Source: Acanthochlamys bracteata
Lineage: Eukaryota > Streptophyta > Magnoliopsida > Pandanales > Velloziaceae
Reading direction: 5' to 3'
Assembly (NCBI GenBank): GCA_019914995.1
Contig: CM034144.1
Span: 816,001 to 880,000 of the forward strand
DNA: 64,000 nucleotides
Below the pieces are notes generated by a model that was not told where the DNA came from, ran no database searches, and was given only the letters and a program-made list of their open reading frames with translations. A program made the translations under genes and the position numbers. Below, in pieces: positions 37,000 through 52,377 of this stretch (positions within the stretch are counted from its first letter, which is position 1; each line of letters starts with the position of its first letter).

Positions 37000-37683
37000 A
37001 AAAATATGCCCTCTCTTATATGTAACTAATTTCTCGTAAACTTATTTCCAACAAAAGCACACCAGCCCTAAGAGTGTGTTTACTTTCGGATGAACTTATT
37101 TTTTTAAAAGTAAATTTAAAATTAATAATTAAAATATTTAATAAAAAATAATTTATATTAAAAATTAAATTTAAAATTAAATTTAAAAAATAATTTAATA
37201 AAAAATTTATTATTTATTTTATATTAAAAATAAGTTTTAAAAAATGAAATTTGAGGGTGAGATAAACACGCGTAAGGGGTGTTTGAGAATGTTTATAAAA
37301 TGAAACTTTTTTAAAATAAAAGATATTTTTATTTTTTTTAAAAAACGAGCTATATTTTTTTTACTTCTAAAAAAAATTAAAAATATGCAATAAAAAATAT
37401 TTTTATATTTTTCCTATTTCACGTTTTTTCAATACATATTTTATAAATATATAAAAAATTTATTTAAAAATTTAAAAATTGTAGAAAAACTTTTAATATA
37501 TTTATAAAATATGTATTAAAAAAAAAAAAAGACAAAATTACTTTTTTTTACATATTTTTATTTTTTTTAAAAATAAAAAAAATAAAATTCGTTTTTAAAA
37601 AAAAAATATTTTTTCTATTAAAAAAAAATTTAATTTCATAAACACTGCCCCCCTACTACCTTTGAAACTGGAGCGGACAATAA
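37000..37683. repeat. Two adjacent AT-rich repeat blocks, including a family C copy (37272-37657)
   Basis: At 37070-37270 a block bounded by GTGTGTTTACTT and its near-complement GAGATAAACACGCG contains only A/T words. Immediately after it, 37272-37657 begins GGTGTTTGAGAATGTTTATA and ends ATAAACACTGCCCCCC, the inverted-end pattern of family C. Boundaries are approximate. Confidence 0.45.
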
Positions 37684-37926
37684 CTATTTGCCTTGCAGAA
37701 GACAGCTGACGTATTGTCTCACGATAGACCGCTGATGTCCATTAATCGCCAAAGAATATGCTTCATTTGAAGAAACCTGTAGAAGCATACAAGCTATGCA
37801 ATTTGGTCCGACATGAAAGATTGTTTCCAAATGCTTGTCCGAGAATAAGATAGTGATTTCTCTTGACTGAACTAATATCAGTGCAAGAATCCAACACCGA
37901 AAGAAATTTCTTTGATGGGATACCAT
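37684..37926 (-). pseudogene. Hypothetical 80-codon frame, possible gene fragment
   Basis: An open frame from ATG (37926) to TAG (37684) in a non-repetitive, less AT-rich patch between repeats. Its second half (NEAYSLAINGHQRSIVRQYV) looks protein-like, but I recognise no family. It might be a remnant related to the broken sequence at 38306-39217, or chance. Confidence 0.2.
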
Positions 37927-38305
37927 GTTCTAAAGAAATCTTTTCGGATCTGAGGTTATCTGAAGTTTTTGTTTAGAAATGATTCGAGAAAAATCTTGAA
38001 AAGAAGCTTACTTTGATTGATTGGAATTTGCAATTGAAAATTGGATTGGTGAAAGAATGTCTGCATGCAAAAAATGGAACTCTCATTTAAACAACAGAAG
38101 AACATGAAATTCAAAATCATGTATTTAAATAACCTTAGCTTCTTCCACTTGGCTTTTCATCGACTGTAATCATGCATTCTGAAAATTAAAATTCAAAATG
38201 ATTAAGAAGAATTCATTGAATTGATTTTCTATAATTCAACAGTAAGAACAACAGAAGTAATCAATACACAATATATATATTTTTAATTTTAGAAAAGCTA
38301 ATTTT

Positions 38306-39217
38306 CTATTCCCAAACCAAAGTAACAAGAGATCTTCCGAAAAATCCAACATCAGCAAAGCTTCCATTGCTCTGTTCATAAACAAGAAACTTCACAGTAC
38401 TGGGTACCGCCGCAATCGCGAACTTAAGCCTTCTTTTGATCGGAATCTTCAACTTGATTTTGCAGAAAGACCAAAGAGGCTTCACTGAATCAGTAACATG
38501 ATATCTTCTAAAAAGATAAATTTCCCGTCACCGGTATATTCAGGCAATGCATGATAGTTCATCACCGGTATACTCAAAATCTCTTCTTTTACTTCTTCAT
38601 CTTGAACAATCATGTTCGTTTTTTCTTCTTGAGTAGTTCTAGATTTAGCACAGAGAGATACATAGGAGTTGAATTGACGATTCTCGACAACACCTCGCAC
38701 AGATGTTCTGGTTGAATCCTACCAGTCTAACCATGAATTTTTCTCCGGTGACGAATTGAAACAGCAGGAAATTTACCGACTTTACGAAAGCTCGATTTTG
38801 CGCCTTAACCAGTACTTCAATCTCGTCGCCAGAACATGAACGAAGATCGAATCAGATCAACAACATATCGTTTCGAGAAAGTTATTCTGATTCAAATTCT
38901 GTGAATCAACTTCTTTCCCTGATTGAAGATTCACAACAAGAATCTATCCAACTGCTCGTCTCTCATTTCTCATTTTCGTTTTGTAGAAAGACCCAGAAAA
39001 CTGTAATTCTTGTGCCGCCAAAGATCGATAATCTTCTTCCAATTCATCATCAGCAGCAGCATCTTCCTCAGAAACAGAATCGTAATAACTTTCTTCAGCA
39101 TCTTCTTATAAGATGGTTTGATTATTGTTGTTGTTGTTAGAGATCGTTCACGACAGTTTCTTGAGATTGGCCAACAACAATGTCCATGAACATATAAACC
39201 AATGAATCAATCTCCAT
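38306..39217 (-). pseudogene. Frame-broken pseudogene of an unrecognised protein
   Basis: Not recognised. Read from 39217, the minus strand gives MEIDSLVYMFMDIVVGQSQE and then a stop. The following 170 bases give a very acidic piece (SVSEEDAAADDELEEDY) in another frame. A third piece reads DEIEVLVKAQNRAFVKS. A fourth is 38700-38482, with VMNYHALPEYTGDGKFIF. After a stop or frameshift at about 38485, a last piece (KIKLKIPIKRRLKFAIAAV through GFFGRSLVTLVWE) runs to a stop at 38306. The pieces are in order on one strand with coding-like composition, but no spliced model connects them without stops. This is best explained by a pseudogene; an unusual intron structure or sequence errors are alternatives. 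Confidence 0.5.
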
Positions 39218-39375
39218 GTCTTGCTGCTCTGTTGAATCCCTGATTGAATGCTTGCTTGCTTTTGAAATAAAAATGAGAAAAAGAACACTGAAGTTATATT
39301 TATATGGAGAGAGAGTTCTTCTTCCGTTTATATTTGAGATTCTAGTGATGAACGGTTAAGATTGCAAACTTGTTA

Positions 39376-41790
39376 TCACCAATAGTCACCACAAGAACAA
39401 AACCCTTCTCTGAAATGATGGAACCTATTAGCATCTCTTACAACAATCACTCTCTCAGTAACCTTTGAAACAAACTTAGTCCAGTTATGGCAATCCAAGC
39501 ACACCCTGAGATTCTTTATGATTCTTATCTCACTCCCATGTCGAGTTCTAAGAATTGCGAAAGTTATCGCCAACTTTTCGCTATGAACTCTTACCATATC
39601 TCCCTTCTCTTCTTCCTCAACGTCATACAGTGCTGCACTTGTCTCAGGACGGTATCCGGCTTCTATAATCTTAGCCATTATTTCTTCCAACTTGAAGTGA
39701 ATCAGTGTTGTGTCAGGGTGAGATCTGTCATCTGCTGTGAAAACATGTAAAAGATCGTTGATTTCGATCAGACTACATCCAGGTGTTTTCGACATGTTCT
39801 TTTTCTTGAGCGCTTCTCTTACTGCAGCCGCTTGCTTATAGCTTCGGGTAGCTGAATAAACGTTGGCCAGAAGAACATGGTAGCCAGGATTTTCTGGTTC
39901 TAGCTCCAACAATTTCCTCGAAGCCAACTGAGCTAGACTGGTTTCTTTGTGTATCATACATGCTCCTAGGAATGCTCCCCAAACACCATGTCCAGAATCT
40001 TTGGGGATTTCGTTTATGAAATCCAGTGCCGATTCAAGTTGCCCCGCTCGTCCTAAAAGATCCACCATACATGCGTAATGTTCTGATCCTGGTTTGATTC
40101 CATGATTGCAATCCATGGAGTAGAAGATTTCTTGACCTTCTTTAACCAAGCCTGCATGGCTACAACCGTGCATGATGGATAAGAACGTAACCGCATTAGG
40201 AGTAATACGGGTATTCAGCATCTGTTCAAAGAGTTTCAGTGCTTCATATCCCTGCCCGTGAAGGCCATACCCTGACAACATAGCGTTCCAAGTCACAACA
40301 TTCTTCTCTTGCACTGTATCGAATATTCTTCGAGCTTCTGTAATGTTTCCACATTTTGCATACATGTCAATGAGAGCGGTGGATACAAATACATTAACCT
40401 CAAGGTTCTCCTTTGCAATTATTCTCCGAACCCATTTGCCCAAACTGAGGGCTCCTAACTGAGAGCAAGCTGAGAGTATGCTTGTTACTGTCGTTGGGTT
40501 AGGCTGGATGTTGAGCTTCTGCATTTGCTTGAATAAGGAAACAGCCATCTCCGTCAAACCATTCTGTGCATATGCAGATATCATGGCATTCCAAGAGGCA
40601 ATAGTCTTATCAGGCATGGAATCAAATGCCCGCCGAGCACACTCCATGTTGTTCAATCTAGCATAAATGGTCGTAATAGCAGTACATGAAGCAGGATTCA
40701 AATCAAGCCCAGATTTTATTGACAGTCCGTGAATAGTTTGGCAAAGCCACTCATGTCCAAAGGGACTTTGAACAGGGATCAATCCAACAATTGTGCTAGA
40801 ACTTGCTCTGCCACCAGAACCCAACAGCTCCTTGAACAGCATCACTGAGTCAACAACTTGTCCGTTTGACGAATACCCAGATATCATTGCATTCCATGTT
40901 ACCAAATCAGGTGATAAGACCTGATCAAACAAGTATTCAGCAGCGGAAACCTCTCCACACTTGGTGTACATCGATATCAATCCAGTAACAACAAATGAAT
41001 GATACCCAAAGCCTAACTTCAAGCTCAAACAATGAAGCATCAAACCAGCACCGTGATCCCTCAACTCCGCTGCAGACGGCAGCACAATTGCTAGCGAGGT
41101 GAGATCTGGACGTATACTCGACCCCAGCATGTTTTTAAACGCTTCCAAGGAATCTGAGTAGTGCGAGTTCTCAGAAAGCCCAGAAATAAGGGTATTGAAG
41201 CAAACAGTGTCCGGTTGAGTAATTCTATCGAACACATTACGAGCAATAGACACGAACGAGAAACTGAGATAGAAGGAACAGAGGGCAGACCCAACAAATG
41301 GATTACCACTAAATCCTTGGATTATAGCAAGAGCGTGGAGCGACCGTCCGCGGTCAGGGGATGATAATTGGCCTGCAGCAGAGAACGCAAAGGAGAAAGT
41401 GAAGGCGTCAGGGTTTAGGAAAGACTTAAGGGAAAGAGAGAATAAAGAGAATGCAGTTGAGGGACGGTGAGCGGAGGCAGCGGAGCGGAGAAGAACGTTG
41501 ATGAGGAATCTATCAGGGGATGGGATTAAAGGTAGGAGGGAGAGGGCAGCGTCAAAATCGCCGAGAGAAGAGAAACGATCGGCGAGCTTGGTTGTGAGAA
41601 TTAAGTCTGAAGGCAACTGGGAATTGGTGATTGCGCCAGCAAGGATTTGTTCGAGATGGCGCCGTGATGAAGCGGCGGAGGCGAGAGAGAGAAGAGAAGC
41701 GGCGGCGGCACCGTTGGAGAAGAGTGTTTGATGTTGTTTGAGAAGAAGGGAATTGGAATGAAGGAGATGGAGACTGTAGTGCCTCAGCAT
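39376..41790 (-). CDS. DYW-type pentatricopeptide repeat protein, MEF29-like organelle RNA editing factor
   Basis: Single-exon gene, 804 aa. PLS-class PPR proteins bind a specific organelle transcript, and the C-terminal DYW domain acts as the cytidine deaminase for C-to-U editing. The N-terminus is rich in Leu, Ser and His (MLRHYSLHLLHSNSLLLK), plausible as a mitochondrial or plastid presequence. PPR motifs with VTWNAMISGY-type ends repeat from about residue 95 to 600 and are followed by E/E+ motifs (GYHVLLANVYSATRSYKQAA) and a full DYW domain. That domain has the zinc/active-site HSE (HSEKLAITF), the CLDCH motif and terminal DYW. The order of motifs and the text of the E region match the Arabidopsis At4g30700 (MEF29) family best; the RNA target cannot be read from the sequence. 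The GC-rich 5' end contrasts with the AT-rich flanks. Confidence 0.94.
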   Translation of the reverse strand: MLRHYSLHLLHSNSLLLKQHQTLFSNGAAAASLLSLASAASSRRHLEQILAGAITNSQLPSDLILTTKLADRFSSLGDFDAALSLLPLIPSPDRFLINVLLRSAASAHRPSTAFSLFSLSLKSFLNPDAFTFSFAFSAAGQLSSPDRGRSLHALAIIQGFSGNPFVGSALCSFYLSFSFVSIARNVFDRITQPDTVCFNTLISGLSENSHYSDSLEAFKNMLGSSIRPDLTSLAIVLPSAAELRDHGAGLMLHCLSLKLGFGYHSFVVTGLISMYTKCGEVSAAEYLFDQVLSPDLVTWNAMISGYSSNGQVVDSVMLFKELLGSGGRASSSTIVGLIPVQSPFGHEWLCQTIHGLSIKSGLDLNPASCTAITTIYARLNNMECARRAFDSMPDKTIASWNAMISAYAQNGLTEMAVSLFKQMQKLNIQPNPTTVTSILSACSQLGALSLGKWVRRIIAKENLEVNVFVSTALIDMYAKCGNITEARRIFDTVQEKNVVTWNAMLSGYGLHGQGYEALKLFEQMLNTRITPNAVTFLSIMHGCSHAGLVKEGQEIFYSMDCNHGIKPGSEHYACMVDLLGRAGQLESALDFINEIPKDSGHGVWGAFLGACMIHKETSLAQLASRKLLELEPENPGYHVLLANVYSATRSYKQAAAVREALKKKNMSKTPGCSLIEINDLLHVFTADDRSHPDTTLIHFKLEEIMAKIIEAGYRPETSAALYDVEEEEKGDMVRVHSEKLAITFAILRTRHGSEIRIIKNLRVCLDCHNWTKFVSKVTERVIVVRDANRFHHFREGFCSCGDYW

Positions 41791-42389
41791 TTGTCGACGG
41801 AGACTTTGATTTGAATTTTTTTGGCGGGTTAGTGTAAAATATTGATGTTTTCTACATCCTTACGCTTTGGTAGTTAAAAAGGTGGATACTTTTTAAAAAA
41901 TAAAAATATAAATAATAATAAAATTTTATAATATAAAATTTATTTATGTTATTATAAATTTTTGAATAAGTTTAAAAGTTTTATTAAAAATATAAACTAA
42001 ATAGAGTTATTGAAATAAAATGAAACTCACTTCTAACATACCCTAATAAAAATTAAAAAATAAAGAATTTTCACCTTCAACGCATGTTTATTTTATTTGG
42101 AAATAGAGTTTCGAAAAATAAATTTATTTATAAAATCATTAGTGAAAATGATTTAATTTTTCTAATTATTTTTATAAAAAATGAGTTTAAATGTGAATAA
42201 GTATTCCAAAAATAAATCTGTGAGAACAAAAGTAGGAAAAAGTTTTATGAGTTGTTATTTCTTTATAAATTATGATTCTTATTTTGGTATAAATTATAAT
42301 TTTATTTAAAAAAATATTCTTTTAAATAAAATTCATATATTGATAGTTATTATTTTGAAGTTTTGTGTATATTGTAACATATATTTATA

Positions 42390-42605
42390 TATAGCATGTT
42401 TGGAGAACTTTTTTTTTAATTTTTTATTTCACGTCTCATAATAAAGCTTTTAAAATATAAAAGAATTTATATCGTAAAATTTTCTTATTAGTTATTTTTA
42501 TTATTTTTTGAAATAAAAAAATAAATCTTTTTAAAAAAATTTTTTAAATATATATTTTAAAGTTCTTTTTAAATAAGCACTCCTAAACAATACTATAGTA
42601 TGAGA
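42390..42605. repeat. AT-rich short interspersed element (family C copy)
   Basis: Begins GCATGTTTGGAGAACTTTTT and ends AAATAAGCACTCCTAAACAA; the two ends are imperfect inverted repeats around an A/T core. The right end is almost the same as that at 63610-63853 (AAATAAGCACTCCCAAAC). Confidence 0.55.
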
Positions 42606-42684
42606 ATTTTTTATTTTTACGTTAGAAATTATTTTTTGAACTTTTTCCTCATCATGGAGCTGCAAGCAAGTTGGTGCAACATAA

Positions 42685-42932
42685 TTGAAGAGTATTTATA
42701 AAATAAAATTTTTTTTAATAAAAAATATGCTTATTTTTTTTTAAAAAATAAGTTTTATTTTTTTGTCAAAAGAATAATTAAAATATGTAATAAAAAGATC
42801 TCATTATGTAAAAACTTTTTATATTTTTTAAATTTTTAAATAAAATTTTAAATACTTATAAAATATATATTAAAAACGTAAAATAGAAAATTTAAAACCT
42901 GTTTACGGAAAACACTCAACCAAACGGGTAGT
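42685..42932. repeat. AT-rich short interspersed element (family C copy)
   Basis: Begins GAGTATTTATAAAATAAAAT and ends GAAAACACTCAACCAAACGG, an inverted-end pattern like its neighbours. The core has the same run order (TTATTTTTTT, AAATAAGTTTTATTTTTT). Confidence 0.5.
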
Positions 42933-43069
42933 AAAAATTTATTAATATGTCAAAAATAAGATGGTTTATTCATTTGATGATAACATTAATATCATAATAG
43001 AAATTTCTGGGGATGCCACCGATCGCTTCAGTGCGACTAATATTTAGTCATAGATCGCATTTAGATTTA

Positions 43070-43322
43070 GAAAATGTTTGAAAGTATTTTTGAAATAAAG
43101 TTTTTTCTAAATAAAAATATTTTATTTTTTTAAAAACAAATTTTATTTTTTTGAACTTTAAAAAAATAATAAAAATAAGTATTAAACTAATTTTACTATG
43201 TAGAATTCTTTTATACTTTATAAATTTTAATAAATTTTTTAAATACTATAAAAGATATATTAAAAATATAAAATTAAAAATTAAAAACTTATTTTTGTAA
43301 AAGCTAAGCCAAAACAGTCCTG
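43070..43322. repeat. AT-rich short interspersed element (family C copy)
   Basis: Begins AAATGTTTGAAAGTATTTTT and ends GTAAAAGCTAAGCCAAAACA. The left end is close to the sequence at 29005, and the right end is close to that of 35838-36096 (AAGCTAAGCCAACG). Confidence 0.5.
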
Positions 43323-43891
43323 GGTCCTACATTTAGTCACAATTCAGAAAAATTTTTTAAAATTTTAAAATAAAATTTATGTTTGTTACTGAAACTTGGA
43401 TTGATTAAAGAAACACTACTATTATAGTTCCAACTATAATATATTTTTGGAAAGGTTTATAATTATATTATTAATAATATTTTGAATCATCATATTAGTA
43501 AACATGTTTTTGCAAAGTGAGATTTTAAAAAACAAATCAATAAAAAAAATGAAGTTACGGAAAATTTTATAAAAATAAAATAAAGATAAAAACTTATTTA
43601 AAAGTAATTTTAATAATTACTTAGATGATCTAAACATGCCAGAAAAGAAATAAAAAATTTAAATAAAATATAGTATAATAAAAATATATCCTAAGAACTT
43701 TATACTTCAAAAGAATTGAATTTTCTTTTTGACTTTTGTTAAAAGGAAAAATGGACATTTCTTAAAAGGAGAAAAAATTGAAATCTGGTTAATACTTTAA
43801 ATATTGTTTCAAAAGAACAAAAAAAGATTCAATTTTTTTTGGAAGATTTTGTTTAGGAGATTTCAATTCCGCTTTCTTCTTCTTCGATTCA

Positions 43892-45912
43892 ATGGGTAAC
43901 ACCGCTTGCACGCAGTACGACGTCGAGGAGATCCAAGAACACTGCTATCACGCTTGTATCATTCCATCTCTTTACACTTTAATCGTTTTCAAATTTCTTG
44001 AGTTTTAGTTTCTAAAATGGTAAATTTTTGCAAGATTAAATTCTTCTTATATGATGATATTTTTGGTCTATTCAAAAGTGTAGATCATCTGTATGATGTA
44101 GTGCGTTTGGGTATTCGATGAAAGTTTTTCATACGAATTTGCTCATGATTAGAAAGCTTCAGTTTCTAACCAAAAGGAAAAGGTTGCTGTTCTAATTCAT
44201 TTTTCCGTAAAATGGAGCAAAGATTTTTAGACCATACCCATTTTCTGTTAAACATTCAATTCATTGAAATGAAATTCGTGTTAACATACAGGTTGTCGCA
44301 TGGAGCACATGATCCCTTTGCGGTTCTAATTTTTGTCCAAGTGTGACATTTGGTGTCAATAGAATCATAAATAAACGTATTATTAGAACCATTTTACTTA
44401 TTTTCCTTGAACTTTTCTGAAATTATTTACTCACGTATAATGTATTATGTTTGTTTTCTGTCAATAAAAATTACATGGTTGTTTAGATTGGATAATGCCA
44501 GTTCTATATCTGTTTTTGAGGCTAACTCATTATATGAAGAGCACTATCAATTCAATTCTTACAGTTTCACAGCAAGAGATCGTATCATTATACAACCGCT
44601 TCTGCCAGCTTCGACGTAATAGTAGAGAAGTCATCTCTGCAGATGATTTCCTATCAGTTCCAGAGTTTGCTGTCAATCCCCTTTCCAAGGTTTGCTTTTT
44701 ATCATTTCAAATGAATGATTACAATGAAGGTCTTGAGAAGTTTCATGTAAGATTATAACTTGTTTGGAAAATGAAAATAGAGACTGCTGATGAGGCTAGA
44801 CGGGTTGAATTTCAAGGAGTTTGTCACCTTCCTTTCGGTCTTCAGTCCTCGCGCAAGTCTTCAGCAGAAGCTAGAGTGTAGGCACTGCACCATCTACGAA
44901 AGTCCTGCATTGTTCCAATCCATTTTAGATTGAACTTCTGGCTTTTAATTTGTTTTATGCAGTTATTTTCAAGGTATACGACTCGAATAACAAAGGCAAG
45001 GTTTCGTTTGATGACATCCTGAGCGTATTTGGAGATCTGACTGGCTCATTTATGCCAGAGGAAAGGAGGAAGGTTCCATGTGTTTCTAAGCCCCTTGATT
45101 CTGGTTGGACCTTTATCTATGTGAATATGGTTTTAACTGAATTGACACTTCAGCATTTCTTCATAATAGGAACTGTTGAAGCAGTTGATGGAAGAAGCTG
45201 GCTACTCAGACGATTCGTTGCTAGATTTATCTGACTTCATGAAGGTACTCCTCTATGCCTGTAACTGTTTTGACTTGACTGCTTGGAACGTGGATGCCAT
45301 GCGAAACTTGGATGAGGTGATTTTTCTGGATGTAATGCGAAGATGTGTACTTCTTTATGCTTTTGATTCACTTGTTTTATTTTGTGAAGTTGGGAGTTGT
45401 CTCTGAGAGCAAATGTTCTCAGCTTAAATGGCATTCTTCATTCTAGGCTATCCTGAACTACTTAAGTCGGAAGTTGTTTTTCCCTAACGCTGTTTACATA
45501 TTGATTCCATCTTAATATCTACCATCTGTAGAACTTACATGGCTGACTACATGATATACATCTAAGAATTTATGTGGTTATGCAGTTGTATGATTTCAAC
45601 TTAAACAATACAATGATGTCTCTGTGTTTCATACTAACATAGTCTGACCTGACACAATGGTTGCATCCTTAGTAAATTCTAGTATATTGTACACAAAGAG
45701 ATTCATGTGATTTGCTAATTCCTGGATTCAAGCAATTACTAGGTCTCCAATGTAGTTCTTAACATGGTGAACTTGTGTTTAGTTTGTTTTCCATTTCTTC
45801 TTTGGATTCAGAACAGTGATGTTTGAAAATAGTCATTTTTTGTTTAAAATCATCGCCACAGGTACTTGGAAGCCCAGGATTGAAGATGGAGGTTGAAGTA
45901 CCAGTTGATTAG
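43892..45912 (+). CDS. Calcineurin subunit B-like EF-hand protein
   Basis: Small calcium-binding protein related to calcineurin B and to Arabidopsis At3g18430. Six exons (43892-43955, 44565-44689, 44781-44877, 44963-45072, 45170-45244, 45862-45912) join in frame to 173 aa. The N-terminus MGNTACTQYDVEEIQ carries Gly2 for possible myristoylation and Cys6 for possible palmitoylation. Only one loop looks fully competent for calcium: DSNNKGKVSFDD at about residues 98-109. The first EF loop begins with Arg in place of Asp (RRNSREVISADD), and the last region (AGYSDDSLLDLSDF) is degenerate. The C-terminus MEVEVPVD is typical of the family. Plants lack a classical calcineurin A, so the partner is unknown. 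Confident in the family; the role is open. Confidence 0.93.
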
Positions 45913-47555
45913 AGTGAATTCAAAACTCGCCATAAGCTTCTTCAACATAGCTTCAGGTCTTGCTTATATTCATCTTCAAGTTGAACATATGGAGCAATGA
46001 TACTTGGAGTGCTTAAAATAAACAGCTTCTTTGAAAAGAAGCTTATTTTGAGATTTTTTGTAGAATGATTTTCTTTTTTATTTTAAAAAAATAACAAATT
46101 ATCTATTAAAATTTTGTGTTGTGATGTATAATTTTATCTGTATTTTTAAAATTTAAAAACGTTTTAAAATAATTGTAGAAAATTTATTCGAAAATAAAAA
46201 GTTGAAATTAATACCAAAACTGTCAACATTGTTGAAGATTCTTGGATTCTTAACCTATTAGTATATATATAGATAAAATAAAAGGCTTCTAAGTTCAAGT
46301 TGCTTTTCGGACTTTAATTGCAGTTAAAAAAGTTTTTAAAAATAAATTTTAAGAAATGAATTTAAAAAATAAGTTAAATTTTATATAATTTAAAAGTAAA
46401 TTTAAAATAATATTTTATATTTATTATATCAAAATAAGTTTAAAACTAAAATTATATTAAAAAATAAAATTCAGAGGGGAACCGAAACACGTCTTTTGAT
46501 TTTTGTAGTAATGGCGATGAGTTACGTTAAGAGCGTTTTCTTTCGCTAAAACTTGAATTTTCGGGAGCTGAGTTTTAAATTTAATTACTTCAAAATAAAA
46601 TTTTAAAATAAATTTTAATTTTAATTTATCTGTTATTAAAAATAATTTTTAGAAATAAAGTTAATAATTTTAAAAATAAAATATTTGATAAAAATAATTT
46701 CATTTTATATTCAAAAAAATAAGTTAAAAAGAACAAGCTCTTATTTAAGATTCAGCGGTAGTTTTCCGTTGCTTATAAATAACTTTTCATTATTTTATTT
46801 TATTATTTTAAATAAAATTTATTATTATTAAATATAAAATTTTTTAAAAATAAATCTGTTATTTTAAAAAGTTTTATTTTATAAAAACTCTCTATCATTT
46901 TTTAAGAGGTGTTTTAAATATTCATAACTGAATTTTATAAAAAAATAAAAAATAAAAATAGCATTTTTTAAAAAATAAAATAAAAATAAAGTTCAATATT
47001 TATATTTTAATAATTTTTAAAAATATATTAAAAATTAAAAATATAATTATATTATAAAATATATAAATAAAAAAATTAAAATTAAAATTTTAAATATAAA
47101 AATAAATTTTAAATTTTTTGTGTAATTGAAATATATAAATCTTTTATAAACGCGCCTAAAGTTGGTTTCGTGAAGCAAGAAAAGTTTCTACGCTTAGAAG
47201 TCAACAACACATATTTGTGGTGCAACTATGAAGTGTTTTTTAGTTCTTTTGGTTTCATACGTCAATTTCCTGGGGGTATTATCGTAAGTTACTACGAGAA
47301 TAGCTAACTGACAAAACAAGTTTCTAACATTCTCATTGGCCAATTCAGGTTAGCAAGATTCATATTATCAACTATCACGTTCATACACCATACACTGCGC
47401 TGAGCCAATACTATAAATCTACGTGGCTGATAATGGAACATTGGTTCATTATTTGTTTCGTATTAGCTAATAATGACGCCATCATCATCTTCGTTCTATA
47501 AAGCAGCGAGTTTTTTAAAGAGAAAGTAAACTGTAAACGAAGAGAAATCGAAGCA
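45913..47555. other. AT-rich intergenic region
   Basis: It contains 3' UTR of the EF-hand gene, then AT-rich repeat blocks (46055-46200, 46310-46500, 46560-46760, and the family D copy at 46905-47160). The last 380 bases are less AT-rich and are the likely promoter/leader of the carboxypeptidase gene. No further gene is recognised. Confidence 0.5.
46905..47160. repeat. AT-rich repeat (family D copy)
   Basis: The best-preserved copy of a family also seen at 28222-28500 and 35088-35355. Diagnostic order: GTGTTTTAAATATTCATAA, ATAAAGTTCAATATTTATAT, then TTTTTTGTGTAATTGAAATA and ATAAACGCGCC at the end. The left GTGTTT and right AAACGCGCC may be short inverted ends. Confidence 0.45.
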
Positions 47556-51646
<4,091 letters not shown>

Positions 51647-52377
51647 ATATGTAAATCGCTACTATGTTGTAGTTCTTTTCACATGATATAAACGTATCTG
51701 CTTTCACAATTGCTGCAGACAAGTAATATACTAAACTGAAATTTGGAGCATTTTTCAAAGTATCTTGTATGATTATTGCTCCTTGATGTTTCCAACTTAG
51801 CATACAGGTAACACTGCATAACATTTTACTAGCTGCATAACCTCAACAAGATAATGCAATGTTAACTCACAAAATAAAAGACAACAGAGCAGGGCTTCAG
51901 CACAGGCACCTGCAGGCTGCAGAACCAAATAGCATGATCAAAAAAATCTTTTCTTTGACAATTAATTTCCTCTTAGAATAGAGGATGTACATCCGCTGGA
52001 ATTCCAAGAGACGAACAAATTCTGAACCATTCTTACAGAGGGCTTGTGAAAGGAAAACCTTTGGAGACAATTTTAAAAATGTATGCCGTTTCTAAGACTA
52101 ACAAATAAACCATGGCAGAATACATGAGGCTAACTAGATTTCTTGGGGCATACAGAAGTGACCAGTAAGTAAGACTGCTGCTTCGCATTAATATAATAAA
52201 AACAACCAGAGAAGAAACATCCTACATGATTTCATGGGCCTGCAGTTCCTGCAATGAGAGAATGGACTTGTTCAATATACCCTGATAATAGACTGATGCT
52301 GGTGACATAGTCACACAGAAAATAACAAAGCTGAACAGAACTTCAGACATACAAGCTTGACTTGATCAGTGCACCTC
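51647..52377. other. Convergent gap: carboxypeptidase and RRC1 3' UTRs
   Basis: 730 bases between two convergent genes. The left part is presumed 3' UTR of the carboxypeptidase and the right part 3' UTR of RRC1. No gene is recognised; the 78-codon minus-strand frame at 51588-51824 overlaps the last carboxypeptidase exon and looks like a shadow. Confidence 0.5.

Larger units (their letters stand above)
41791..43891. other. AT-rich intergenic region with three family C repeats
   Basis: No gene is recognised. Copies of the family C element lie at about 42390-42605, 42685-42932 and 43070-43322. The last 200 bases are the presumed promoter and leader of the EF-hand gene that starts at 43892. Confidence 0.5.

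Noticed and set aside
44407-44758. Plus-strand frames overlapping EF-hand gene exon 2
   Set aside because: They run through intron sequence; only the 44565-44689 part in the correct frame fits the family.
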